64,000 nt of DNA from Chryseosolibacter sp036402075. GTDB taxonomy: Bacteria; Bacteroidota; Bacteroidia; Cytophagales; Cyclobacteriaceae. Positions 1 to 7,865 of this stretch are shown here, piece by piece. The stretch lies in NCBI GenBank assembly GCA_036402075.1, contig DASWTP010000142.1, positions 1 through 64,000 of the forward strand. The letters are read 5' to 3'. Both the position numbers and the translations under genes were made by a program. The first letter of the stretch is position 1; each line of letters starts with the position of its first letter. The notes below the pieces were generated by a model. The model had not been told where the DNA came from. It ran no database searches and saw only the letters and a program-made list of their open reading frames with translations.

Positions 1-1
1 G

Positions 2-112
2 GCAGGAGGAACGGTAACTATGCCACTCGAGAAAGCGTTTTGGGGTGCATACTTTGGCATGGTGACGGATAAGTTTGGTGTGCAGTGGATGGTGAATTGC
101 GAAAACGCTTGA
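2..112 (+). CDS. VOC/PhnB-like protein, C-terminal fragment (cut by window edge)
   Basis: An open frame enters from the left edge and stops at TGA 110-112. The 36 visible residues contain a TMPLEKAFWG segment followed by FGMVTDKFGVQWMVN, which is the typical last beta-alpha-beta part of PhnB-like vicinal-oxygen-chelate proteins. These are small glyoxalase-fold proteins, often of unknown substrate. The start and the metal ligands lie outside the window, so nothing can be said about activity. It faces the next gene, the antiporter read from the other strand. Confidence 0.75.
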   Translation, partial: AGGTVTMPLEKAFWGAYFGMVTDKFGVQWMVNCENA

Positions 113-116
113 TGCA

Positions 117-336
117 GGGTGCTCAGGTGTTCATGTGCTTATGTGCTCATGTTTGTAGGCTTCTCGCAGCGATTGCGATGTATGGTAAGTCCTCAGCCTC
201 GAGTGATGGGCTTGGGAAACAATCAAGCCAGAAATCTTGAGACTTAAGCATCTTAGTACCTACACTTACTAATCTCCGCAGAACATGTTTGTGCTTGCAG
301 AACATGAACACCTGAACACCCGGGCACCTGAGCACA
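117..336. repeat. Intergenic inverted repeat of GTGCTCA/GTGTTCA words
   Basis: The left arm (about 117-155) is built of GTGCTCAGGTGTTCATGTGC-like words. The right arm (about 283-334) carries the reverse complement, ending in GGGCACCTGAGCAC. About 130 bases of unrelated sequence separate the arms. The element fills the gap between two convergent genes. The 13-mer AACACCTGAACAC at 307-319 recurs at 20042-20054. Similar elements built from other words lie near 16.6, 51.0 and 59.7 kb. It may fold as a long hairpin in RNA; its function is unknown. Confidence 0.5.
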
Positions 337-344
337 TTCTCTCC

Positions 345-1952
345 TCAGTGATTCTTCACTTGCAATTTTAATTTCTCCTCTTCAAGATCCATTTGGGCTT
401 CCAGGTTTCGGATAACTTCATGATCGTAGGATGGGTCATTTCGTAAGCGATGAAGTTCGTTGCGTTGAAGTTCAATCAGGTCGATGTAAACGTTGATGTA
501 CTCGCGAACGTTGGGCTGCCGGCTGTTGTTTTGATGCGAAAGAATCTGCTCCTTGACTTCGAGAATTTTAGTAATCTGAGCCCTTAGGTCGCGCACCAGT
601 TGATTGTTTTCAAACACTGTCTTGTGCTTGAGATCCAAGGCCTGCAACGCCAGACGCGACAGCTTTGCTTTGATCTCCGATTCCTGTTCCAGCTCTGGGC
701 GTTGGTGATCGGGGTCTTCATAGTTGACAAGCCTGATCACGAGGGGGAGGGTGAGTCCCTGGATGACCAGCGTTACGAGAATGACAACGAAGGTAATGAA
801 CAAGATCAGATTGCGCTGGGGAAATGCCTGACCGTTCTCCAGCAACATCGGGATTGATAAAGCCGAGGCTAGCGAGACCACACCACGCATTCCCGCCCAG
901 CCCACAATCAAGGGGCCACGCCAACCGGGACGTGAGTCAGCCGTAGTAATGTATCGACTGACCCAAACCGTAAATGCAGAGGAGATCAGGGTAAAACCGA
1001 CACGGGTTATGATAATCACCAGTGATATGATCAACGCGTATCCGAGCGCTTCCCCCAGCGAGTAGTCCGTCAGTCCGTTCACGATATTGGTCAATTCAAG
1101 ACCGATCAATAGAAAAACAAATCCATTTAGAATAAAGCTGACGGTTGTCCACATGCTGGTGCTTTGGAGTCGCGTGGTGTGGCTGAAAATCTTATGGCTT
1201 CGGTATGAAATAAACAGTCCGCCACTGACCACTGCCATGACACCGGATACATGAAATTGTTCCGCTCCCAGATACATCAGGTAAGGCGCAACGAGCGTGA
1301 GCGCAGTGTCGATGTTGGCGTTGGTGGGAAGCCAGCGGTGAATGGCGTAGATGATCATCGCGATCAGGACTCCGATGACAATTCCCATGATGGTAACAAA
1401 CACGAAGTTGAGTGCGGCAACGTGGAAAACAAAGGTGCCTGAAATAACCGCTGCTAGTGCAAAACGGAAAACGATCAAGCTGGACGCATCGTTGACAAGG
1501 CTTTCGCCTTCAAGAATGGCGATAACGCGTTTGGGAACTTTTATCCCTCTAAGGACTGACGTTGCAGCGACTGCGTCAGGCGGTGAAATAATTCCACCGA
1601 GCAGAAACCCGAGTGACAATGTGAAATCGGGGATCATCGCGTTGGAGACGACCGCAACAATACCTGAAGTAAGGATTACCAGGCCGAACGCAAAGATCGA
1701 AATGATCCTTCGCCACCGCCAGAAATCTTTCCACGAAGTGTTCCATGCAGCTTCATACAACAGCGGTGGCAGGAAAATCAGGAAGATAAGTTCGGACTTT
1801 ATTTCAATGGACGGCAGTCCTGGAATGAAGCTGATAGCAAGGCCTGCGATAACGAGAAAGATTGGGTATGAAATGTTGATCTTTTCACCCAGCATCACTA
1901 CCATGAGGATAATGATTACAAGAGCTAATACCCAGAGGAGCGATTCATGCAT
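345..1952 (-). CDS. CPA1-family Na+/H+ antiporter
   Basis: This is an integral membrane monovalent cation/proton exchanger of about 535 residues, the usual length for bacterial CPA1 members. It has about 12 hydrophobic segments. The family signatures are visible: a GGIISPPDAVAAT segment in the fifth to sixth helices, with the ion-binding Asp, and EGESLVNDASSL shortly after. A hydrophilic C-terminal tail of about 110 residues (ELEQESEIKAKLSRLA onward) is probably a cytosolic coiled regulatory domain. The ATG at 1952 is preferred; the frame can be extended to a GTG at 1979. It lies downstream of the stressosome response regulator with a gap of about 50 bases and could be part of the same transcript. 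The transported ion cannot be decided from sequence. Confidence 0.9.
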   Translation of the reverse strand: MHESLLWVLALVIIILMVVMLGEKINISYPIFLVIAGLAISFIPGLPSIEIKSELIFLIFLPPLLYEAAWNTSWKDFWRWRRIISIFAFGLVILTSGIVAVVSNAMIPDFTLSLGFLLGGIISPPDAVAATSVLRGIKVPKRVIAILEGESLVNDASSLIVFRFALAAVISGTFVFHVAALNFVFVTIMGIVIGVLIAMIIYAIHRWLPTNANIDTALTLVAPYLMYLGAEQFHVSGVMAVVSGGLFISYRSHKIFSHTTRLQSTSMWTTVSFILNGFVFLLIGLELTNIVNGLTDYSLGEALGYALIISLVIIITRVGFTLISSAFTVWVSRYITTADSRPGWRGPLIVGWAGMRGVVSLASALSIPMLLENGQAFPQRNLILFITFVVILVTLVIQGLTLPLVIRLVNYEDPDHQRPELEQESEIKAKLSRLALQALDLKHKTVFENNQLVRDLRAQITKILEVKEQILSHQNNSRQPNVREYINVYIDLIELQRNELHRLRNDPSYDHEVIRNLEAQMDLEEEKLKLQVKNH

Positions 1953-2003
1953 CGTTGCTGGTGTTGAGATTTTCAACACAAGATAGGCCTAAATCGGCAA
2001 AGG

Positions 2004-2402
2004 CTAAATAAACGATTTGAATTTGTCGACCATGCGCTGGCCTTCTTCCATTGTCACGGGTTTCACCATGTAGTCGACCGCGCCAAAACTTAAGCACTTC
2101 CGTTTTTCGTTTTCGCTCTCAGAGGTTGAATAGATGATCACGGGAATATTTTTCAAACGATTGCTCTGCTTCAGGTGAAGCAGCGTCTGTGAACCGTTCA
2201 TCAGCGGCATATTGAGGTCAAGCACAATTAATTTGGGAAGCGCGCTCTCGTTGCTGATACCTTCCAGGTACTCCAGCGCTTTCACGCCATTTTCAACAAA
2301 CATGACGTTTTGTTCGATGTTCGACTCAGAAAAATATTCCTGGAGGATCATATGGTCCTCCTTGTCGTCATCCACCACGAGTATCCTGATGTCGTTGTTC
2401 AT
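2004..2402 (-). CDS. Single-domain response regulator of the stressosome operon
   Basis: A receiver domain only, 132 residues, with no output domain. The acidic pocket is DDD at 11-13, the phosphoacceptor is Asp62 (LDLNMP), a Ser/Thr lies at 92-93 and the conserved Lys is 114 (VKP). Such stand-alone receivers pass the signal by protein contact or phosphotransfer. It follows the histidine kinase gene by one base, so the two are almost certainly translationally linked and cognate. It is the last gene of the rsbR-rsbS-rsbT set. Its target is not visible here. Confidence 0.9.
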   Translation of the reverse strand: MNNDIRILVVDDDKEDHMILQEYFSESNIEQNVMFVENGVKALEYLEGISNESALPKLIVLDLNMPLMNGSQTLLHLKQSNRLKNIPVIIYSTSESENEKRKCLSFGAVDYMVKPVTMEEGQRMVDKFKSFI

Positions 2403-2403
2403 G

Positions 2404-4056
2404 TTATTCTTCGATTAAAACATCGACTGCATTGCTCACCGGGAGTGTCACCGAGAAGATGGCATACTCATTAGGCACCGAGTCCGCTTCTATGCTTCCA
2501 TTGTGCAGTTCGACAATTCGTTTGCAGATGGACAAGCCAATGCCGGTGCCCGGGATCTGGTCGCGTGTGTGAAGGCGTTCAAATAAACCGAATATTTTTT
2601 CGCGGTATTGCTCCTCGAATCCAATGCCGTTGTCCTTTACTTTGATCACGATGCCGTCATCTTCGATGGAAGCCGTGACTTCAATGACGGGTGGTATGTC
2701 CTTCTTTGAGTACTTCAGCGCGTTTGAAATGAGATTCGTGAACAGCTGGCGCAGGCGCAGCGTATTTCCATTCAAAACAGGAAGGTTGCCTACGTTCACT
2801 ATGGCTCTCTTCTCTTTGATAACCATGTCCAGATCTTTCAGAATTTCACTGATGGTCTGGTTCAGGTCAACGGATTCAAACTTCAGCTTCTGCTGCTGGA
2901 GCTGGGAGTAGCTCAACAGGTCACTGATCAGTTCTTTCATTCTTCCAGCGGCCAGCGTCATATTGTTGAGCATGGCATGGCCGGAACTGTCGAGATTGGC
3001 GTTGTATTTCTTTTTCAGCACGTCTGTGTAAAAGAAGAGTTTTCGCAACGGCTCCTGCAAGTCGTGCGAAGCGAGGTGCGCAAATTGTTCAAGCTCGTAG
3101 TTGCTTCGGTTCAGCTCGATCACTTTCTGCTGGAGTTCGCTTTGGTTTTCGAAAAGCTGTTGCTGTATTTCTTTTAGCTCGCGGTTGTCCTTGAGTGTCT
3201 GGTCAACTTGTTTTTGTGCGCTGATGTCAACGATGAAGCCGATCCATCGGTTTATGATCTCCTTTTCATTTTTCAAGGGAATTACCGTGATGATATGCCA
3301 GAGATAATTCCCCGTGCTTTTTTGCCGGAATCGGTATTGTCCGTTAAAGGTTGTTCCTTTTGCGATGGCGTAGCTGAGGTCCTTGCTGAAGGAAGAATAA
3401 TCTTGCTGGTGGATAACAGACTGCCAGGTTGCCTGATTGAGTTCTTTTGGAACAAGGCCAAGAAAATCCTGAAGCCATTTATTAGAGTAGGTAATGAGTC
3501 CGCGGTTGTTTGCTGAGAACATCATCAACGGTAGTGTGTCCGTGAGAAATCGGTAATCGTCCTCACTTTCGCGCAGTCGTTCTGCCAGCTCCTGGAGCTG
3601 AAGGTTTTTTCTTCGCAGTTCATCGTAGGCGGATAGGGGAGGCTCTGTCTTAAAATAGTTGGCAAACGAATCGATTTTTGCTTCGGTAAGTGTGCCACTG
3701 AAGTTGAGTTGTTGCTGAAGGGTGATGCTTATCTCCTTGCTGTTTCGGGTAATCTCGAGGTCGTCTACCAGGCGTTTGGCAAACGAGCAGGCTTCGGTGC
3801 AGCGCACGCTGAAGTCTGTTTTGTCGCTGATCACTGCTTTAAAGAATTTTTTCGCGCCAATCGCTTCAATGCCCAATACCAGCACCGCTTCGCGCCCATA
3901 TTCAATGGCACAACGCGCAATCTCTGAAATTGCCGTGGCAATGGAAGTTTGTACGATGAGCGAATATCCGGTCATCTCACAAAGTTTCATGGCCCGCTTG
4001 TGGGCAAGAATGAGGTCCATCTCATTTTCCAGTTTTACATGTACGATCTCTTTCAT
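2404..4056 (-). CDS. Histidine kinase: degenerate RsbT-like domain, PAS, HisKA, HATPase
   Basis: About 550 residues from the ATG at 4056; a GTG one codon upstream is possible. Residues 1-115 align by eye with the RsbT protein encoded nearby: VQTS..TAISEIAR matches NQTK..TAASELAR, ISDK matches FSDK, and AKRLVDDLEI matches TKRLVSEFDI. The N-box Asn is Cys here, DKGPGI has become DKTDFS and the glycine-rich G2 loop is absent, so this part should not bind ATP normally. A coiled coil (about 145-168), a PAS domain (about 168-285), a second coiled coil, HisKA with His331 (ASHDLQEPL) and an intact HATPase (NLISNALKY, KDNGIGF, GTGIGLS) follow. There are no membrane segments, so it is cytosolic. It sits between the phosphatase and the response regulator of the stressosome operon. 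Confidence 0.88.
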   Translation of the reverse strand: MKEIVHVKLENEMDLILAHKRAMKLCEMTGYSLIVQTSIATAISEIARCAIEYGREAVLVLGIEAIGAKKFFKAVISDKTDFSVRCTEACSFAKRLVDDLEITRNSKEISITLQQQLNFSGTLTEAKIDSFANYFKTEPPLSAYDELRRKNLQLQELAERLRESEDDYRFLTDTLPLMMFSANNRGLITYSNKWLQDFLGLVPKELNQATWQSVIHQQDYSSFSKDLSYAIAKGTTFNGQYRFRQKSTGNYLWHIITVIPLKNEKEIINRWIGFIVDISAQKQVDQTLKDNRELKEIQQQLFENQSELQQKVIELNRSNYELEQFAHLASHDLQEPLRKLFFYTDVLKKKYNANLDSSGHAMLNNMTLAAGRMKELISDLLSYSQLQQQKLKFESVDLNQTISEILKDLDMVIKEKRAIVNVGNLPVLNGNTLRLRQLFTNLISNALKYSKKDIPPVIEVTASIEDDGIVIKVKDNGIGFEEQYREKIFGLFERLHTRDQIPGTGIGLSICKRIVELHNGSIEADSVPNEYAIFSVTLPVSNAVDVLIEE

Positions 4057-4060
4057 CACG

Positions 4061-5077
4061 CTAACTGACTTTTGATATTAAAATGGAGGAGTCGTCTGTT
4101 CCTCTCGTATAATCTTTATAAACCGCTGCCGCCATCACCATGTTGTCATACTTGAGCAGCGAAGGAAACTTCGCTAAGTCCCAACGGCTCCGAATACCGT
4201 CTGAACACATTACCAGGTACTGGTTCCGTTCGGCAGGTAAGGTCGAATGGTTGATCGAGGTTGGGATGTTGAGGCCTATGGTACCATTGTAAGCCATGTA
4301 GTTTTTATAGGTAATACCCTGATACAACCGTGTTACAATGTTTCCGACACCGCAGATCTTCCACTCGTTTCGCTTGCGGTCGAGAACGCCAACAGTTGCG
4401 ACAAGCCCCCGGGTTCTTCTGACTTTCTCATGCATCTGCCGAAGAATGTCCACCGGGTTTGCATCGTCTGTTTCAAAAAAAAAATCGCCAGCCCGGGTCA
4501 CGGCTTCTTCGGCATACTTGCCGTGTCCTAATCCATCGCCCAAAAAAACGCGTACATCGTTCTTTGTTCGTTTCACCCGGTACTGATCGCCACACTGTAC
4601 TTCGCGAGGTTTTGCAACCACCAGCCCTCGAATGTCAAGATCGAAATTTTCTTTTCTCACAAACCCGCCTTCGCGCGTAGTGACTTTCGAATACACGATC
4701 GTCCCCCAATCTGGTATTGAGTAAATGTTGAACACATTGCTGAGGCGCTCGATCGCTCCGAGCCCATGTCCAAGGCTCGAACCAGTGGATACGCCATCGC
4801 GCATTACACGTGCGATATCCTGGATGCCCGGACCTTTGTCCAGCGCAATTATTTCAAAGTTAGACTTGTTGCCCTCTTCATTCTGAATGCGATAGAGGAT
4901 TTCCCCGGAAGCCGCATATTTTACCAGGTTGGAGCAGATCTCCGATACGATGATGTCGATCTCTCCCGCGCGCTGTTCCGTGAAATTGCAGGTGAGCACT
5001 TCCTTGTGGATCTCGCGTTTGAGGTAAGCGATGTAGCTACGCTCTTCAATTGTATAACTGGTAAACGGCTTATCCAT
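4061..5077 (-). CDS. RsbT-like ATPase fused to SpoIIE/RsbX-type PP2C phosphatase
   Basis: 338 residues. Residues 1-135 form a GHKL serine-kinase-like ATPase with an intact N-box (SEICSNLVKYA, about 46-56), DKGPGI (80-85) and a GHGLGAI loop (103-109). Residues 145-338 form a small PP2C/SpoIIE phosphatase with metal-binding motifs GDGLGHG (180-186), ATVG (227-230), CSDGI (291-295) and DDSS (328-331). In stressosomes RsbX removes phosphate from RsbR and RsbS and resets the complex; here it carries its own ATPase domain. It overlaps the end of rsbT by 8 bases and is followed after 4 bases by the kinase gene. It lacks the PAS or RsbT-binding region of RsbU, so RsbX-like reset is more likely than RsbU-like output. 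Confidence 0.88.
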   Translation of the reverse strand: MDKPFTSYTIEERSYIAYLKREIHKEVLTCNFTEQRAGEIDIIVSEICSNLVKYAASGEILYRIQNEEGNKSNFEIIALDKGPGIQDIARVMRDGVSTGSSLGHGLGAIERLSNVFNIYSIPDWGTIVYSKVTTREGGFVRKENFDLDIRGLVVAKPREVQCGDQYRVKRTKNDVRVFLGDGLGHGKYAEEAVTRAGDFFFETDDANPVDILRQMHEKVRRTRGLVATVGVLDRKRNEWKICGVGNIVTRLYQGITYKNYMAYNGTIGLNIPTSINHSTLPAERNQYLVMCSDGIRSRWDLAKFPSLLKYDNMVMAAAVYKDYTRGTDDSSILISKVS

Positions 5078-5480
5078 TCTTCCACTTGGTAACCGTTACC
5101 GTTGTTCCTTTTCCTACTTCGGATTGGATATCAAACTCGCTGACCAGTCGTTTGGTGCCTGGCAATCCAAGTCCCAGGCTTTTGCCTGTTGAAAAACCAT
5201 CCTTCATGGCAAGCTTGACGTCTGGTATTCCCGGACCCTTGTCCGAGAATGTAAGCTTGATGCCATTCTCCCTTCCTTTGCTCACCACTTCAATGATGGC
5301 CATGCCTCCGCCAGCATATTTCAACATATTACGGGCAAGCTCGCTGGCAGCGGTAATTAATTTCGTTTGATTCACCAGGCTCATCCCGACTTTTACTGCG
5401 TATTCCTTAAGTCGGTTCCGGAATGGAATAACATCTACCTCGCGGGCAATTGCCATGGTTTCTTTATTCAATATCACCAT
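5070..5480 (-). CDS. rsbT: RsbT serine/threonine kinase of the stressosome
   Basis: A small GHKL ATPase of about 128-136 residues, the normal size for RsbT. It shows the N-box SELARNMLKYAG, the G1 motif SDKGPGIPD and the G2 loop GLGLPGTKRLV typical of RsbT. RsbT phosphorylates RsbR and RsbS in the stressosome and is then released to activate a partner. The start is uncertain: ATG 5480 overlaps the end of rsbS by 17 bases, and ATG 5456 (MAIAREV) gives no overlap. The frame stays open back to 5549, but that part reads over rsbS and is unlikely to be used. The gene order rsbR-rsbS-rsbT is the classical one. Confidence 0.93.
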   Translation of the reverse strand: MVILNKETMAIAREVDVIPFRNRLKEYAVKVGMSLVNQTKLITAASELARNMLKYAGGGMAIIEVVSKGRENGIKLTFSDKGPGIPDVKLAMKDGFSTGKSLGLGLPGTKRLVSEFDIQSEVGKGTTVTVTKWKNG

Positions 5481-5865
5481 CTTCCATTTCCCTGAGATCG
5501 TTATCCTTATATTGAATTTTTGAAGTGAGAAGTTCGATTCCTTTTTCAACGTTCAATGCGCTGAGAACTCCCTTTAACGGAAGACCAAGCTCAACCAGTG
5601 TGATTGCCACTGCAGGCTGCATCCCTACAACAACCGTCTCCGCATCCAAGATCTTTGACATGGTCGCGATGTTACCAATGATTCGACCCATAAATGAGTC
5701 AATGATGCTTACCGCAGAGATGTCAATCAGAACACCCTGCGCACCCGTTTTGTTGATGGCCTGCACCAGGTCTGCTTCGAGATTTTCTGCCAAACGATCA
5801 TACAAATCTACTTGAATGGTTACCAGGAGAAGGCTCCCCATTCGGAGGATCGGTATTTTTTCCAT
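5464..5865 (-). CDS. rsbS: RsbS, STAS-domain stressosome scaffold
   Basis: A single STAS domain of 133 residues. The segment VLIDISAVSIIDSFMGR matches the RsbS signature, and Ser57 in DSFMGR corresponds to the Ser phosphorylated by RsbT (Ser59 in Bacillus subtilis). RsbS and RsbR build the icosahedral cytosolic complex that holds RsbT until stress. It begins 6 bases after the end of rsbR and overlaps or abuts rsbT, which indicates one transcript and coupled translation. Confidence 0.94.
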   Translation of the reverse strand: MEKIPILRMGSLLLVTIQVDLYDRLAENLEADLVQAINKTGAQGVLIDISAVSIIDSFMGRIIGNIATMSKILDAETVVVGMQPAVAITLVELGLPLKGVLSALNVEKGIELLTSKIQYKDNDLREMEDGDIE

Positions 5866-5871
5866 ACGCGA

Positions 5872-6741
5872 CTACTGATTTTCGGTAACGGTTTGCTTCT
5901 GTTTCCTAACCACCTGCAGCTGTAGCATGTTAAACGCTGACCTGAGGGCGCTGGCAAGGCTGGCTTTTGTTACAACATCCGAAAGATCAATACCGAGGTG
6001 AACTACGGTTTGAGCGATTTCAGGACGGATACCGCTGATAATACACTCCGCTCCCATCAGGCGTGTGGCACTGACCGTTTTGATAAGGTGCTGCGCTACC
6101 AGTGAGTCGACAGCGGGTACTCCCGAGATATCAAGGATGGCGATGCTGCTTCCGCTCTCGACAATTTCCTGCAACAAACTTTCCATCACCACCTGGGTTC
6201 GTGAGCTGTCTAGCGTTCCAATGATGGGGAGAGCCAGAATCCCGTCCCACACACGGATGACAGGAGTAGAGATCTCTGTGATTTCATCGGTCTGGCGCAG
6301 GATGACCTCTTCACGTCCCTTAATGAACGTCTCGAAGGTGGAAACGCCAAAGCTGTCTATGATCTTGCTGACCTTAAGACTTTGGACGTATAATTCCTGC
6401 GGATCTTTGATTTCGGTTTGAAGCACATTCAGCATCGCGTCTTTCAGGCTGAACACATAGGTTCCGGTTTCCCGCGGAGAGTAGCCTTGCTTTGCGCGTG
6501 AGATAGAAATGCTTGTAAGAATGTCGATGACCGGTTCGAAGTCGGAATTTCTCGGATCATCGATATTTTCATCCTTAAGGTTATTTACAAAAACGTTTAA
6601 AAGCTCGTCAGACTGAACACGAAGGTCTTCGTTTGTCATTAGATCTTCGCGTAAGCCTTCATCTGCAAGCTGATATTTCATCCAGGTTTCAAGTACAGAT
6701 TTCCTTTTTTTCTGCAGTACCTTAATAGCTTCGTTTTTCAT
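5872..6741 (-). CDS. rsbR: RsbR-type stressosome sensor (RsbRD-like N-terminus plus STAS)
   Basis: 289 residues from the ATG at 6741. Residues about 1-150 form an alpha-helical sensory domain similar to RsbRD N-terminal domains, without haem-globin or LOV residues that I can recognise. The C-terminal STAS domain carries DISGVPAVDSLVAQHL and GIRPEIAQTVVHLGIDLS. The two phosphorylation positions known from B. subtilis RsbRA (Thr171, Thr205) correspond to Ser213 and Thr245, so the first is a Ser here. It is the first gene of the operon, with about 220 bases of upstream sequence shared with the divergent esterase gene. The stimulus sensed cannot be read from sequence. Confidence 0.92.
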   Translation of the reverse strand: MKNEAIKVLQKKRKSVLETWMKYQLADEGLREDLMTNEDLRVQSDELLNVFVNNLKDENIDDPRNSDFEPVIDILTSISISRAKQGYSPRETGTYVFSLKDAMLNVLQTEIKDPQELYVQSLKVSKIIDSFGVSTFETFIKGREEVILRQTDEITEISTPVIRVWDGILALPIIGTLDSSRTQVVMESLLQEIVESGSSIAILDISGVPAVDSLVAQHLIKTVSATRLMGAECIISGIRPEIAQTVVHLGIDLSDVVTKASLASALRSAFNMLQLQVVRKQKQTVTENQ

Positions 6742-6965
6742 CAAAAATTTAATTATAGGATTGGTAAATAGATGGGGGTATTATTATCAATTGATTGGGC
6801 GATGATCGCAGCATAGTATGAGTAGGGGTCGGGTGAACTGGGGTAAAATTTCCATGCCAACCGGGGTTTCTTTCCGTGAGAATATTTTTCTACAGTTTTG
6901 GGTAAATTATTGCCGCTTGTCGAACCGTAGCACGATTAGATTTTATCATTCTTGAACAAACATAT

Positions 6966-7865
6966 ATGAAGATTGTATACACTGCTCTAATCTGTGTGCT
7001 TGGTGTGAGCCTCCAGGCGCAGATACCAGGACACCTTAAGGATGCCTTTCCAGAAGGAACGACCACGCATCAAAATGTTTCTTATGCTGGCGATACGCTT
7101 AGGAAGCATCAGCTCGACATCTATTTGCCAACGGGTAGCAGCTCGAGGCTGTCCCTGATCGTATGGGTACACGGTGGGGCATGGAACCACAATGACAAAT
7201 ATGCCGATATGGGCTACATGACTCAAACAATAAAGGGGCTTCTGGAGAATGGATATGCATTCGCCAGCATCGACTATCGGCACAGTACAACAAGAGTTTT
7301 CCCTGCGCAGGTGCAGGATTGCTCCCAGGCGTTGCAGTTCCTCTATGATAACGCTGATAAGTATCGCATCGATAAAAACCGCATTGCCCTCATTGGATTT
7401 TCTGCCGGGGGCCACCTGGCTTCCATTCTGGGCTTGTCACTCAATAATGACGTGAAGGATTTTTATCCCCCTTCCGGCAAGCCTTCATACACAGTCAAGG
7501 CTGTGGTTGACTTCTATGGCCCGGCTGATCTCTTGATGATGAGTGCAAAGCAAGATCCTGAAATAACCACCGACCCGATTTATCAGCTCTTGGGTGCTGC
7601 GGCCGTAAAGAGGCCCGATCTTGCGCGCAGAGCGAGTCCGGTTACCTACGTTGATAAGAACGATCCACCGTTCTTCATTGTGAATGGTGAAAAAGACGAA
7701 TCGGTTCCGTTTCAGCAGTCGCTACTTCTGAAATCGATGCTCGACCTTGCTGGCGTAAAGAATGAACTGATTATCGTAAAGGGAGCACCTCATTATGGCA
7801 AGATGTTCGATGCCGAAGATGTCCGAAGAAAGCTTTATCAATTTTTAAAAACCAATTTGCAGTAA
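6966..7865 (+). CDS. Secreted alpha/beta-hydrolase (esterase/lipase family)
   Basis: 299 residues with an N-terminal signal peptide (about 1-18, cut near LQAQ). The fold markers are HGGAW at 69-73 (oxyanion hole), GFSAGG at 144-149 with nucleophile Ser146, Asp244 in NGEKDESVP and His276 in APHYG. This is the complete triad of the hormone-sensitive-lipase/BD-FAE type carboxylesterases, which cleave acyl or acetyl esters. The signal peptide points to the periplasm or outer surface. The stop TAA is followed directly by the ATG of the next gene, so the two are co-transcribed. The natural substrate is unknown; plant-polymer acetyl esters are one option. Confidence 0.88.
   Translation: MKIVYTALICVLGVSLQAQIPGHLKDAFPEGTTTHQNVSYAGDTLRKHQLDIYLPTGSSSRLSLIVWVHGGAWNHNDKYADMGYMTQTIKGLLENGYAFASIDYRHSTTRVFPAQVQDCSQALQFLYDNADKYRIDKNRIALIGFSAGGHLASILGLSLNNDVKDFYPPSGKPSYTVKAVVDFYGPADLLMMSAKQDPEITTDPIYQLLGAAAVKRPDLARRASPVTYVDKNDPPFFIVNGEKDESVPFQQSLLLKSMLDLAGVKNELIIVKGAPHYGKMFDAEDVRRKLYQFLKTNLQ

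Noticed and set aside
1351..1986. 211-residue plus-strand frame
   Set aside because: Antisense to the CPA1 antiporter; composition follows the codon shadow and no domain is visible.
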